From contig CBDCTQ010000057.1 of the NCBI GenBank assembly GCA_965222105.1, forward strand, positions 62,001 to 126,000: a stretch of 64,000 bases of DNA, given 5' to 3'. The position numbers and the translations under genes were made by a program. Of the stretch, positions 9,723 through 17,809 are shown piece after piece. The notes below the pieces were generated by a model. The model saw only the letters and a program-made list of their open reading frames with translations, was not told the origin of the DNA and searched no databases. Positions within the stretch are counted from its first letter, which is position 1; the number at the start of each line of letters is the position of its first letter. The stretch is from CALGLS01 sp965222105 (GTDB lineage: Bacteria; Bacteroidota; Bacteroidia; Chitinophagales; Saprospiraceae).

Positions 9723-11208
9723 TTATGGTCAATGGGACGGAGCCAAAAACAGGGGCTGCACTGGCAATAGCCGTAGGATCGTTGTTGGAAGAATTGGTGT
9801 AGGTCACCCGTCGTACCTGGTTGGGGTACCTGACGTAAAACAAGCTCCCTTCGATTGGAGAAGTAGCTACAAAGACGACGGGGCCGGCATTGTCGATAAA
9901 CGCATTGACGGAAGTCGGATTGTCATTGGCATCCACGGTGATGTGGCGTATCCACCCATTGCCGTAGTCGGCGTGAAAATAGGTGTTTTGGTACGTTGCT
10001 GGAAAATCGGTGCCGGTATACCAAACGCCGCCAGTGGAGGCATTGCCGTTGAAGGTGGCACCGGGTACTTGTGGAGATCCAACGTTGTAAATGGTGCCAT
10101 TGACCAGGGCGCGTGGTGTGCCGGTGCGCCAATCTACCCGTGGCAATTCGTGGGTGGTGGGTTCGTAAGCCGGGTCGTCGTAACCTGGTTCGTGGGTCAT
10201 GCCTTCGTATTTGGGCCAACCGAAATTCTGAGCGGCCTGGGTGACGACGTTGAGTTCTTCGCGGGTCCCCCACCCCACATCTCCAAAATAAAAAATACCT
10301 GGATCGCCATCCGATTCAAAATGACTACCAGTGCCTGGCTTGTGAACCATCCGGTAGGGATTGCGCACCCCGACCGACCAAATTCTGGATGCCGGTGAAC
10401 GAGGCTCCGCAGCATTATAATAGGGATTGGACGGGACGCCGTCGCCGGTTGCTGGGTCAATACGCAGTATTTTCCCGTCAAGGGAATTTAATATCTGACA
10501 ACGATAAGCTCCTATATTTTCTTCCGATGTGATGATCCCATCTGTCAGGGCCTGTTGATAGTAAGTTCCCGGGGCAGACCCTTCGTCAACGAGGGAATAA
10601 CTGGCGCCATCGCCCCCACACACCAGCAGCGTGTTGTCTTCTCCAAATACGATCTGTCCGATGCCGTGCGATTCGTGGAGGCTGGGGATGCCGGTTTCTT
10701 TGGTCTCTCCGACGAGAACGGTTCGGGAATTGTAGTCGACAGTTGTAAAACCAGTGTTGGACTCTGCGGTGTAGCGGGTGACCCGTCCAATGGTAGCGTC
10801 GAAATATTCGTTGGATGCGGGATTGTATTGCGGTGTCCCGAAATGAAGAAGGTGGTGCCGATCGACAGTATAGCAAAGGTAGATGTGGCCATTAGTCAAA
10901 AAATCGGGATCGAGGGCGAAGCCGATCAGGCCGAAGTCACGCCAGTTGCCTACCTCTTCTTCGATGTCGATAAGCGGGTTGGGTAGCTTGACGCCGTCGT
11001 CGACGATCCAAACCTGGCCTCTTTTTTCCCAGACATACATCCGGCCATTGTCGTCGAAGGTCAGGCCGGTGGCGTTGGTCCAGTTGCCCAGATATAGTTG
11101 GTCGGAAAACCCTGCTGGTTGGGCTGGCAGTTGAAGTGAAAAGGCCCCCAGTAAGAATGCGATAAGCACAAAGAAATTTTGGGGACAAGTTGCGTAAAAC
11201 TTGTTCAT
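9715..11208 (-). CDS. PQQ-dependent sugar dehydrogenase (GSDH/sorbosone dehydrogenase-like), N-terminal part of a frameshifted gene
   Basis: The 497-aa frame starts with a signal peptide (MNKFYATCPQNFFVLIAFLL, cleaved near LPAQPA). A six-bladed beta-propeller typical of the glucose/sorbosone dehydrogenase family follows. Recognisable blades include DFGLIGFALDPDF, ESHGIGQIVFGEDNT with CGGDGASY, LDGKILRIDPATGDG, WSVGVRNPYRM and FYFGDVGWGTREELN. The enzyme would oxidise a sugar or alcohol at the cell surface using PQQ. The frame ends in PLTITI-stop at 9715, in the middle of a linker, and the next PKD domain continues in another frame with one extra base near 9718-9725. The full product would therefore be a T9SS-exported enzyme with Ca-binding repeats. 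Whether the gene is truly broken or mis-sequenced cannot be decided from sequence alone. Confidence 0.85.
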   Translation of the reverse strand: MNKFYATCPQNFFVLIAFLLGAFSLQLPAQPAGFSDQLYLGNWTNATGLTFDDNGRMYVWEKRGQVWIVDDGVKLPNPLIDIEEEVGNWRDFGLIGFALDPDFLTNGHIYLCYTVDRHHLLHFGTPQYNPASNEYFDATIGRVTRYTAESNTGFTTVDYNSRTVLVGETKETGIPSLHESHGIGQIVFGEDNTLLVCGGDGASYSLVDEGSAPGTYYQQALTDGIITSEENIGAYRCQILNSLDGKILRIDPATGDGVPSNPYYNAAEPRSPASRIWSVGVRNPYRMVHKPGTGSHFESDGDPGIFYFGDVGWGTREELNVVTQAAQNFGWPKYEGMTHEPGYDDPAYEPTTHELPRVDWRTGTPRALVNGTIYNVGSPQVPGATFNGNASTGGVWYTGTDFPATYQNTYFHADYGNGWIRHITVDANDNPTSVNAFIDNAGPVVFVATSPIEGSLFYVRYPNQVRRVTYTNSSNNDPTAIASAAPVFGSVPLTITI

Positions 11209-11284
11209 AGTTCTTATTTTAAGAATTTACAATGGAAGGTTACTGTAAAAATGTGGGTTATATGTAAACCGTGGGGGAGCCCTG

Positions 11285-11292
11285 CAAAGATA
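11285..11292 (-). promoter_or_regulatory. Putative -7 box for the sugar dehydrogenase gene
   Basis: The minus strand reads TATCTTTG, matching the Bacteroidota -7 consensus TAnnTTTG, about 77 bp before ATG 11208. No clear TTTG -33 element stands at the right distance. Confidence 0.4.
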
Positions 11293-11481
11293 CAAAATGA
11301 GTAGAAAAGATGTTTTGAAGTGAAGGATATAACTTCAAAAAAAAATTTAACAAAACTTTAAGACTTATAAAAAATTTACATTCGTATAACGTTAATTTAT
11401 ATTTATCTTAAAATCAAAATTTTACGCGTTAATTTCAAAAATATCTGGGTTTTTTGGGAATTTATAAAATCTTAAAAAGGA

Positions 11482-11513
11482 TTTGCTAAATGTGGCGAAT
11501 TGGCCTAATTTTG
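11482..11513 (+). promoter_or_regulatory. Bacteroidota promoter for the MltA gene
   Basis: TTTG at 11482-11485, a 20-nt spacer, then TAATTTTG at 11506-11513 match the TTTG-N17-20-TAnnTTTG consensus. The box lies about 155 bp before the chosen ATG at 11668, in an AT-rich divergent intergenic region (11209-11667) that holds no other gene. Confidence 0.55.
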
Positions 11514-11667
11514 CAGCTGAAATTAATTGATATGGTAAAAATTTTGAATTTCACATTCCACCATGTCATCAACAGAGAACATATCAAACACAAAAACCGA
11601 AGACCAGTAGCCCTTTTTTGCCTTGAAAACAGCGTATAATATTCCAAATTCCGAAACTATAATCTCC

Positions 11668-12894
11668 ATGAACAAAATTTATCTCCTCCTACCAGGGGCG
11701 GTGTTAATTGCTGCCTTTGCATTTTTCACAGATTCCAAACCGGCCGAAACGCCCTCAGAAACAGATCCGGTAGTTCCAACTGCCAAGGTGGTTTCGTGGA
11801 CTAATGTGCCCGATTACAAGTTTAACAAAACCGGTAAATACATCGGCACCGAGCGGTTGGCTTCAACCTACACCGTAAACAGTCTGGAATCGTTTGACGA
11901 TTTCCCAGCCATCAACCGTAAGGTAAAAAACGGCTTGCAGCATCAGCTCAAGCTGTTGAAATACCACAAAAACAAAAAACAGACTCGCTATGGCCATCTC
12001 AGCATCGAGCATGAGCAAACTGTTCAGACCGTTGATCTGCTATTAAAATACGCCGACCAACCGGAGCTTTTGCCCAAGCTGCTGGATGCGCACCAAATAA
12101 AGGGACGCGACGGCAAAGGGAATGTTCACTTCACTGGCTATTTCACCCCCGTTATCAAAGTCAGCCGGAAAAAAGACGAATACTATCAGTATCCATTGTA
12201 TACCCGCCCCACCAACTGGAAAGGCAAATTGCCCTCGCGGGCAGCCATTGAGGGAGAAGGCGTGCTGAATGGGCTTGGGCTGGAATTGGCCTGGGCCGCC
12301 GACCCCGTCGAAGTTTACTTTATGCAGGTGCAGGGTTCTGGCATCGTTGAATACCGCGACGGGAGCCATGAGTTGTTTGCCTACAATGGCGGCAATGGGC
12401 ACCCCTACCGGAGCATTGGCAAATTCATGATCCAACAAGGTATTGCCGGAAAAGGTGATGTGTCGATCAAAGACATCAAGAAGTACATCGCTGCCAATCC
12501 ACACATGAAGGATTCGATCCTCTTTGCCAACCCCAATTATATATTCTTCAACCCCGTACCTACCAAAAACAAGATCAAGGGGGCTGGACTGGTACCACTA
12601 ACACCGGAGCATTCCATAGCGGTGGATACGGATTACATCCCTCTGGGCAGTTGCATGCTCGCTGCCGTTCCGGTTTTTAACCGAAAGGGAATCTGTACCC
12701 GCCACGAATTCCGGCTGCTGCTGGCCCAGGATGTTGGAGGAGCCATCAACGGCCCGGGTCATGTCGATCTCTACCAGGGTATTGGCTACGAAGGTCGGAT
12801 CAAGGCGACCGGATTGCACCATTACGGGGCCTTATGGTTGTTGTTGCCTAAAGAAGAGCCGACTACTCCGGAAATCATCCGGGCCGGAATGTAG
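11668..12894 (+). CDS. mltA: Membrane-bound lytic murein transglycosylase A (MltA family)
   Basis: The product is a 408-aa cell-envelope enzyme that cleaves the MurNAc-GlcNAc bond of peptidoglycan, forming 1,6-anhydro ends. ATG 11668 is chosen over the in-frame TTG at 11623 because it opens directly on a signal sequence (MNKIYLLLPGAVLIAAFAFF). The MltA barrel is evident in GYFTPVIKVSRKK, YPLYTRP, LAWAADPVEVYFMQVQGSG and ELFAYNGGNGHPYRSIGK. The C-terminal 3D-type domain contains IPLGSCMLAAVP and AQDVGGAINGPGHVDLY, whose final Asp matches the family's catalytic Asp. There is no lipobox Cys, unlike E. coli MltA. The gene has its own promoter and a strong terminator, so it appears monocistronic. 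Confidence 0.9.
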   Translation: MNKIYLLLPGAVLIAAFAFFTDSKPAETPSETDPVVPTAKVVSWTNVPDYKFNKTGKYIGTERLASTYTVNSLESFDDFPAINRKVKNGLQHQLKLLKYHKNKKQTRYGHLSIEHEQTVQTVDLLLKYADQPELLPKLLDAHQIKGRDGKGNVHFTGYFTPVIKVSRKKDEYYQYPLYTRPTNWKGKLPSRAAIEGEGVLNGLGLELAWAADPVEVYFMQVQGSGIVEYRDGSHELFAYNGGNGHPYRSIGKFMIQQGIAGKGDVSIKDIKKYIAANPHMKDSILFANPNYIFFNPVPTKNKIKGAGLVPLTPEHSIAVDTDYIPLGSCMLAAVPVFNRKGICTRHEFRLLLAQDVGGAINGPGHVDLYQGIGYEGRIKATGLHHYGALWLLLPKEEPTTPEIIRAGM

Positions 12895-12934
12895 GTATAT
12901 GGTTTTTTACAATAAATGAATGAATAATATGTAT

Positions 12935-12975
12935 CGCAAAAAGGGAGTTGCCAGGTCGGTAGCTCCCTTTTTGCG
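12935..12975 (+). terminator. Rho-independent terminator after mltA
   Basis: A perfect 13-bp inverted repeat (CGCAAAAAGGGAG at 12935-12947, complement at 12963-12975) with a 15-nt loop lies 40 bp past the mltA stop. Because the arms contain A5/T5 runs it could work in both directions. The small ORF 12920-13141 overlapping it is probably not a gene. Confidence 0.8.
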
Positions 12976-13115
12976 TTTGGTTATTCTCCTGAAAAGCTTC
13001 TGTACTTCTACAATTCAATTTGCTGCAAGCTTCTATAATCTCCTTATTTGTCAAAAATTAACAAAAAAGATACAAAAGTTTCAATTATCAATTTTCAAAT
13101 CCGAAAAGAAATTTA

Positions 13116-13235
13116 TATATTTGCAACTGACAACGACATAAATGAGTATAGAATTACTAAAACAGAAAACATACTGGAACGACTTTTTTAACCCTAAAAA
13201 CTAAAATGAATGAATTCATTTCTTTCTTTTTAGTT
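13116..13235 (+). other. Possible short transcription unit (-7 box, 20-codon ORF, hairpin)
   Basis: TATATTTG at 13116-13123 matches the -7 consensus. ATG 13142 opens a 20-codon ORF (MSIELLKQKTYWNDFFNPKN) ending at 13204. The A-rich and T-rich arms around 13195-13235 can pair as a terminator-like hairpin around GAATGAATTCATTT. The rest of the ~900-bp gap 12895-13796 shows no convincing gene. Whether this unit is expressed is unknown. Confidence 0.25.
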
Positions 13236-13796
13236 TTCAATAAACATCTATCCAGGCTGCCTCTGTGAATAGTTGTCGGCAGCATGTGGGCATTGTTATC
13301 CGATTCAGCAAGCGGAATATTTGTGTTTAATGAGCTAAACGGCATTAATGCGCAATCAGTCCCGTTTAACAATGTATTCTATGCGAGTTGACCTAATTAG
13401 TTGTGTGTCAGCCCTTTAAGATTTTTTAACACTCTAATCATAACGCCATAGCTAAATTGAAATACCCTAATCTCCACTACCGCAAATCACTATGAAAGTC
13501 CATTTGGCGGGTTGGTTCTGACTCGTCGTGCCTTCACTTGATTAATTTTTTCATGCTGTTTATTTGGATGTAGGGATTCTACCAACAATGTAAGCACATT
13601 GTAGTTTTTCTGGAAAAGCTACGCCCCTGTTGGATGTGCAACAACCAATGGGCTTGGGAGAGGTATGTTTGCCATTCCGGGTATAACAATCATTGCACGT
13701 GATTGGAATTTTCGACCATTTCAAATTTGAACCAAGGAAAAATAACATCAAATAACCCCTTGCTATTTTTTTAACTAATTCACAAAATCCTCTATT

Positions 13797-16700
13797 ATGA
13801 AAAATTTAAGCCTTAAAACTATTCTTAACACCTTCATGGCTGGATGCCTGCTGTTGTTGGTTTGCAATTATGCCAATGCACAGTGCGAATCTTCCCCAGC
13901 CTATTGCCAGCCAATGGCCCCATGGCATGGCCCAGATCCTTGTATGGCTAAAACCTACTGCTCCAACAGCGGAGCGGTTGAAAATGGAGTCATCAACTGT
14001 ACCACCTCGGCAGATACGGATGGCTGCGGTGTTCTTCCGGATTCAGATGTCGACCAAATTATGGATTATGGCTTGCTGGAGATGCAAACTTGTTTCAATG
14101 CGATGGATTACAAATATGTCCAATGGATGAAAATGGCCACCCCTGAAAACATCAACACCGTTAAATTGCAGGGCGTTGGAAAAGTCGATGCCTGGGCGGT
14201 CTATTACGCTGGGACAATCGACATTTCCAGCATCCCGCCTGGGGGGATTGGAGAAGCAGTAGACATGTTCAGCAATTGCGGCATGCTTGAAGCCGTACCC
14301 GATGCCTGTAGCGATGCGAACCAATGGAAAATCTGGACCAATCCTGACGCAGTTATGGCCAATGGCATCATCAACGTATATTACGTAGCACTGCTATACG
14401 ATGAAATATCTAATGGTTCGATGAATTTCAAAGTGAAAGAATGCGAATTCAAATGCTCTCCTCACAGCATTCAATGTCCTGATGATATTACACTGGAGTG
14501 TGATGTGATCCCCCATCCGGATGTGACAGGATATCCTACCGTTAGCAATGGTTGTGGCAACGTGACTTTTGATTACGATGATATGCCGGATGGCAACACC
14601 TGCCCGCTAATCATCACCCGAACCTGGACGGCTACCGATAATGGGAATGGACAAGATGCGACTTGTATTCAGACGATTACACTGGAGGATACTACTGATC
14701 CAATGATCACCTGCCCAGATGATGCTTACCTTGATGCTGACGAAAATTGCGACTATACCTACGATGGCGACCCCGCTACCGCTTCCGATAACTGTGATGA
14801 TGACGTCGAAATCGACTATGAAGATGGCGAGCGTATGTATCCCCTCAATTGCGAAGAAGCTGGTTATCTGTACTACGTCATCAGAACTTGGATTGCCACT
14901 GACGATTGTGATAACACCGATGAGTGTACACAAACCATCTTCGTCGACGATGTCACCGATCCAATGATCACCTGCCCAGATGATGCTTACCTCGATGCTG
15001 ACGAAAATTGCGACTATACCTACGATGGCGACCCCGCTACCGCTTCCGATAACTGTGATGATGACGTCGAAATTGACTATGAAGATGGCGAGCGTATGTA
15101 TCCCCTCAATTGCGAAGAAGCTGGTTATCTGTACTACGTCATCAGAACGTGGACAGCCACCGACGATTGTGGAAATACCGATGATTGCACGCAAACCATC
15201 TTTGTTGACGATGTCACCGATCCAATGATCACCTGCCCAGATGATGCTTACCTCGATGCTGACGAAAATTGCGACTATACCTACGATGGCGACCCCGCTA
15301 CCGCTTCCGATAACTGTGATGATGACGTCGAAATTGACTATGAAGATGGCGAGCGTATGTATCCCCTCAATTGCGAAGAAGCTGGTTATCTGTACTACGT
15401 CATCAGAACGTGGACAGCCACCGACGATTGTGGAAATACCGATGATTGCACGCAAACCATCTTTGTCGACGATGTCACCGATCCAATGATCACCTGCCCA
15501 GATGATGCTTACCTCGATGCTGACGAAAATTGCGACTATACCTACGATGGCGACCCCGCTACCGCTTCCGATAACTGTGATGATGACGTCGAAATTGACT
15601 ATGAAGATGGCGAGCGTATGTATCCCCTCAATTGCGAAGAAGCTGGTTATCTGTACTACGTCATCAGAACGTGGACAGCCACCGACGATTGTGGAAATAC
15701 CGATGATTGCACACAAACCATCTTTGTTGACGATGTCACCGATCCAATGATCACCTGCCCACCTGACGACAACACCCTCACCTGCGTAGGAGAAATACCC
15801 TGCCCCGAGGATGTCGATGTAATGGTTTCAGACAATTGCGACGATGATATTGAAGCTGAGTTGTACAGCACCACAGATGTTGAATGCAATGACGATGATG
15901 GAGACGGCATCTACACTTTTTCCAGAACATATGTTTTCAAAGCAACTGATGATTGTGGCAATTCGGCTACTTGTTCAGTAACTTACTCCGGAGAATGTGT
16001 GCCTCTTTGTACATTCACACAAGGGGCCTGGGGTAATGATGGCGGAGCGCCAGGCTCCGTTTTCGGTACAACTGACCTGGATATCATCACTACCTTATTA
16101 GTTAGTTATGGGCCTCTCGTCATTGGAGACCCTGCCGGTATAGGCAATAACCTCACCATTGATGAGCCAGAATGCATCGACGACCTGCTGCCTTCAGCAG
16201 GCGGACCGGGTCCATTAGCAGTTGGCAATGACGATCTAACCAATTGCATCCCGATGTATAACTCGGTTGCACCGGATGGTCGTCTTGAAAATAACCTGGC
16301 AACCAATGTCATTGCGCTGCAGCTAAATGTTTGGTTGAATGAAGCATACAACGGGATTCCTCTAGCCGATGTACTGAACCAAAGCTTGAATTGCATTTCC
16401 GTTCCCGGTTCCGTTTCTGCAACTACCATTGGCGAATTACTGGATGAGGCCAATGCCTGTCTGGCAGATGTCAATTGCTCCAATTCCGGTGATTTAACCG
16501 CTGCAGTAACCGGTGTCAATGAATATTGGGATGGCTGCTCTATAGCGGATCCCTGCTCCGCCAACCCAATGGCTTCCAATGGTGAATCGGAGGAAGGACA
16601 GTCTTACAATTCCGCCAATACCATCGACAAATTGAAAGTAAGCCCTAACCCGGTGACAACCAACCAGTTGACTCTGCAAATTCAGTCGAACGTCGAAATA

Positions 16701-16886
16701 CTCCACCAAATCAGAGTGCTCAGCAGCACAGGTGCCGAGATGATGTATACGGAGTCAGCTTCTGCAAGAGGTTTGAACAACATTACACTCGACATAGGAG
16801 ATTTGTCTAACGGAGTCTACTTTATTTTAGTGCAAACACCTGAAGGCGAACTGTCGACTGCCAAGTTTGTGAATATCAGTAACTAA
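13797..16886 (+). CDS. Large acidic secreted HYR-repeat protein with T9SS type A sorting domain
   Basis: This 1029-aa extracellular protein has a signal peptide at residues 1-28 (ending NYANAQ). Residues ~29-220 form a Cys-containing N-terminal region I do not recognise. Next comes one HYR-like domain (IQCPDDITLECDV), four near-identical 87-aa HYR-like repeats (TDPMITCPDDAYLDADENC ... CTQTIFVDDV) and a divergent fifth. A region (~740-930) beginning CTFTQGAWGNDGG follows, and a T9SS type A tag closes the protein (LKVSPNPVTTNQLTL ... NGVYFILVQTPEGEL). The repeats are strongly acidic and may bind Ca2+; each contains several Cys. A surface adhesin or matrix role is plausible but inferred. An independent terminator follows the gene. 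Confidence 0.88.
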   Translation: MKNLSLKTILNTFMAGCLLLLVCNYANAQCESSPAYCQPMAPWHGPDPCMAKTYCSNSGAVENGVINCTTSADTDGCGVLPDSDVDQIMDYGLLEMQTCFNAMDYKYVQWMKMATPENINTVKLQGVGKVDAWAVYYAGTIDISSIPPGGIGEAVDMFSNCGMLEAVPDACSDANQWKIWTNPDAVMANGIINVYYVALLYDEISNGSMNFKVKECEFKCSPHSIQCPDDITLECDVIPHPDVTGYPTVSNGCGNVTFDYDDMPDGNTCPLIITRTWTATDNGNGQDATCIQTITLEDTTDPMITCPDDAYLDADENCDYTYDGDPATASDNCDDDVEIDYEDGERMYPLNCEEAGYLYYVIRTWIATDDCDNTDECTQTIFVDDVTDPMITCPDDAYLDADENCDYTYDGDPATASDNCDDDVEIDYEDGERMYPLNCEEAGYLYYVIRTWTATDDCGNTDDCTQTIFVDDVTDPMITCPDDAYLDADENCDYTYDGDPATASDNCDDDVEIDYEDGERMYPLNCEEAGYLYYVIRTWTATDDCGNTDDCTQTIFVDDVTDPMITCPDDAYLDADENCDYTYDGDPATASDNCDDDVEIDYEDGERMYPLNCEEAGYLYYVIRTWTATDDCGNTDDCTQTIFVDDVTDPMITCPPDDNTLTCVGEIPCPEDVDVMVSDNCDDDIEAELYSTTDVECNDDDGDGIYTFSRTYVFKATDDCGNSATCSVTYSGECVPLCTFTQGAWGNDGGAPGSVFGTTDLDIITTLLVSYGPLVIGDPAGIGNNLTIDEPECIDDLLPSAGGPGPLAVGNDDLTNCIPMYNSVAPDGRLENNLATNVIALQLNVWLNEAYNGIPLADVLNQSLNCISVPGSVSATTIGELLDEANACLADVNCSNSGDLTAAVTGVNEYWDGCSIADPCSANPMASNGESEEGQSYNSANTIDKLKVSPNPVTTNQLTLQIQSNVEILHQIRVLSSTGAEMMYTESASARGLNNITLDIGDLSNGVYFILVQTPEGELSTAKFVNISN
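14697..15740 (+). repeat. Four tandem 261-bp in-frame repeats
   Basis: Units start at 14697, 14958, 15219 and 15480, each 261 bp (87 codons), with the start of a fifth at 15741. Units 2-4 differ by only a few bases. Unit 1 differs slightly more (RTWIATDDCDNTDE versus RTWTATDDCGNTDD). Near-identity including synonymous sites implies very recent duplication or gene conversion. Repeat number may vary between cells and is easily mis-assembled. Confidence 0.97.
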
Positions 16887-16928
16887 CAACGATAGTGTAG
16901 TAATCCTGCAGCCATCTGCTGCAACCCT

Positions 16929-16968
16929 GGCCGTACCACTTGTAAGATAAAGTGGTACGGCCTTTTTT
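16929..16968 (+). terminator. Rho-independent terminator after the HYR-repeat gene
   Basis: GGCCGTACCACTT (16929-16941) pairs perfectly with 16950-16962 across an 8-nt loop. A T6 run and further T-rich sequence follow. It lies 42 bp after the stop codon. Confidence 0.9.
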
Positions 16969-17028
16969 ATTTTTGTCAGTGCAAAAGAGGGTTCTATAAC
17001 TTTCGTAAAAATAAATACTCGCCATATA

Positions 17029-17059
17029 TTGTATTTTTACATATAAAGATTTACCTTTG
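17029..17059 (+). promoter_or_regulatory. Putative promoter for the PKD membrane protein
   Basis: TTG at 17029-17031, a 20-nt spacer and TACCTTTG at 17052-17059 fit the Bacteroidota consensus, about 130 bp before ATG 17188. Confidence 0.4.
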
Positions 17060-17187
17060 TGTTTGACTTGACATTATTATCTATGAGTGACCTCCTTGTC
17101 GAGTTTTTTAACTCCTCAATCTACTAAGCCCAATATTGTAACCCCACATACTTTAATTACATTTACAAACCCGTAAAAGTACATTGT

Positions 17188-17688
17188 ATGTTGCATCCCA
17201 ACACCCGTTTTAAAAATACCAACCCCCAAATGCCCTTTTGGAAAGGAGATTATTTAGCTTGCTTCTTTCTGGCAGCACTGGGTGGTGCCGGATTGTATTA
17301 CTGCTTTTTTGCGCCAGTCTCCCAAAAGGAAAACATCAAAGTACACCTCCCTCAGTTGGAAGACAATCGCCCCTCGGAGACAACTCCAAAGGTCGATTAC
17401 AAGAGCAGCGAATTGGATATTAGAGGAGCCCGGGAGGCAAACGAAAGGCTGACCTTCAAAATAGAAGCCTTCGAAGATAAAGTGACTTACCTGCTCGACC
17501 TGGGCAACGGAGATACCCACCAACTAGTTCAGCCAAAGTATAGCTATTCTTACCGCAAAAGCGGCCGATACAGGGTCAGGCTTTGGGGCAGTTTTAAAAA
17601 TCAAAAAAAGCTGATTCACGAAGAATGGCTGACCGTTGGCAAAGCCATTGAGGTAGCCCCTGATGCCTTTTTTGATTTGGAAGATTGA
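17188..17688 (+). CDS. Small single-pass membrane protein with PKD-like domain
   Basis: The 166-aa protein has one transmembrane segment at about residues 23-43 (DYLACFFLAALGGAGLYYCF). A charged linker follows, then a C-terminal PKD-like beta-sandwich (residues ~85-150) recognisable from YLLDLGNGDTHQ and the closing FKNQKK/EEWLTV strands. The orientation is probably an inner-membrane anchor with the PKD domain in the periplasm. I do not recognise a named family. Similar TM-plus-PKD proteins are sometimes found with gliding or type VI-like loci, but no such neighbours are present here. Confidence 0.7.
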   Translation: MLHPNTRFKNTNPQMPFWKGDYLACFFLAALGGAGLYYCFFAPVSQKENIKVHLPQLEDNRPSETTPKVDYKSSELDIRGAREANERLTFKIEAFEDKVTYLLDLGNGDTHQLVQPKYSYSYRKSGRYRVRLWGSFKNQKKLIHEEWLTVGKAIEVAPDAFFDLED

Positions 17689-17779
17689 CGTTTGATGTTT
17701 TGACGACTAAGTTTTTGGTTCATCCACATTATGGGGTGAAAGCGGGCTTGGTTTCCCGGCTGGCAACAACTCTATAAAA

Positions 17780-17805
17780 TTGCTATTTTTGGTTTAAAAT
17801 AGCAA
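17780..17805 (+). promoter_or_regulatory. Inverted repeat overlapping the -7 box and leader of the P450 gene
   Basis: TTGCTATTTT (17780-17789) pairs perfectly with AAAATAGCAA (17796-17805) across a 6-nt loop, ending 4 bp before ATG 17810. The left arm overlaps TATTTTTG (17784-17791), a -7 match. It may be an operator or an RNA hairpin controlling translation. Confidence 0.45.
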
Positions 17806-17809
17806 CCTT

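Noticed and set aside
12920..13141. 73-codon ORF after mltA
   Set aside because: It begins just upstream of a strong terminator hairpin and runs through it; no family features.
14607..15716. 369-codon minus-strand ORF inside the HYR-repeat gene
   Set aside because: It is the mirror reading of the four tandem repeats, its sequence repeats with the same period, and it has no start context; the plus-strand gene is clear.
14697..15740. CRISPR-like or satellite array
   Set aside because: The 261-bp units are coding, abut without spacers, and stay in frame.
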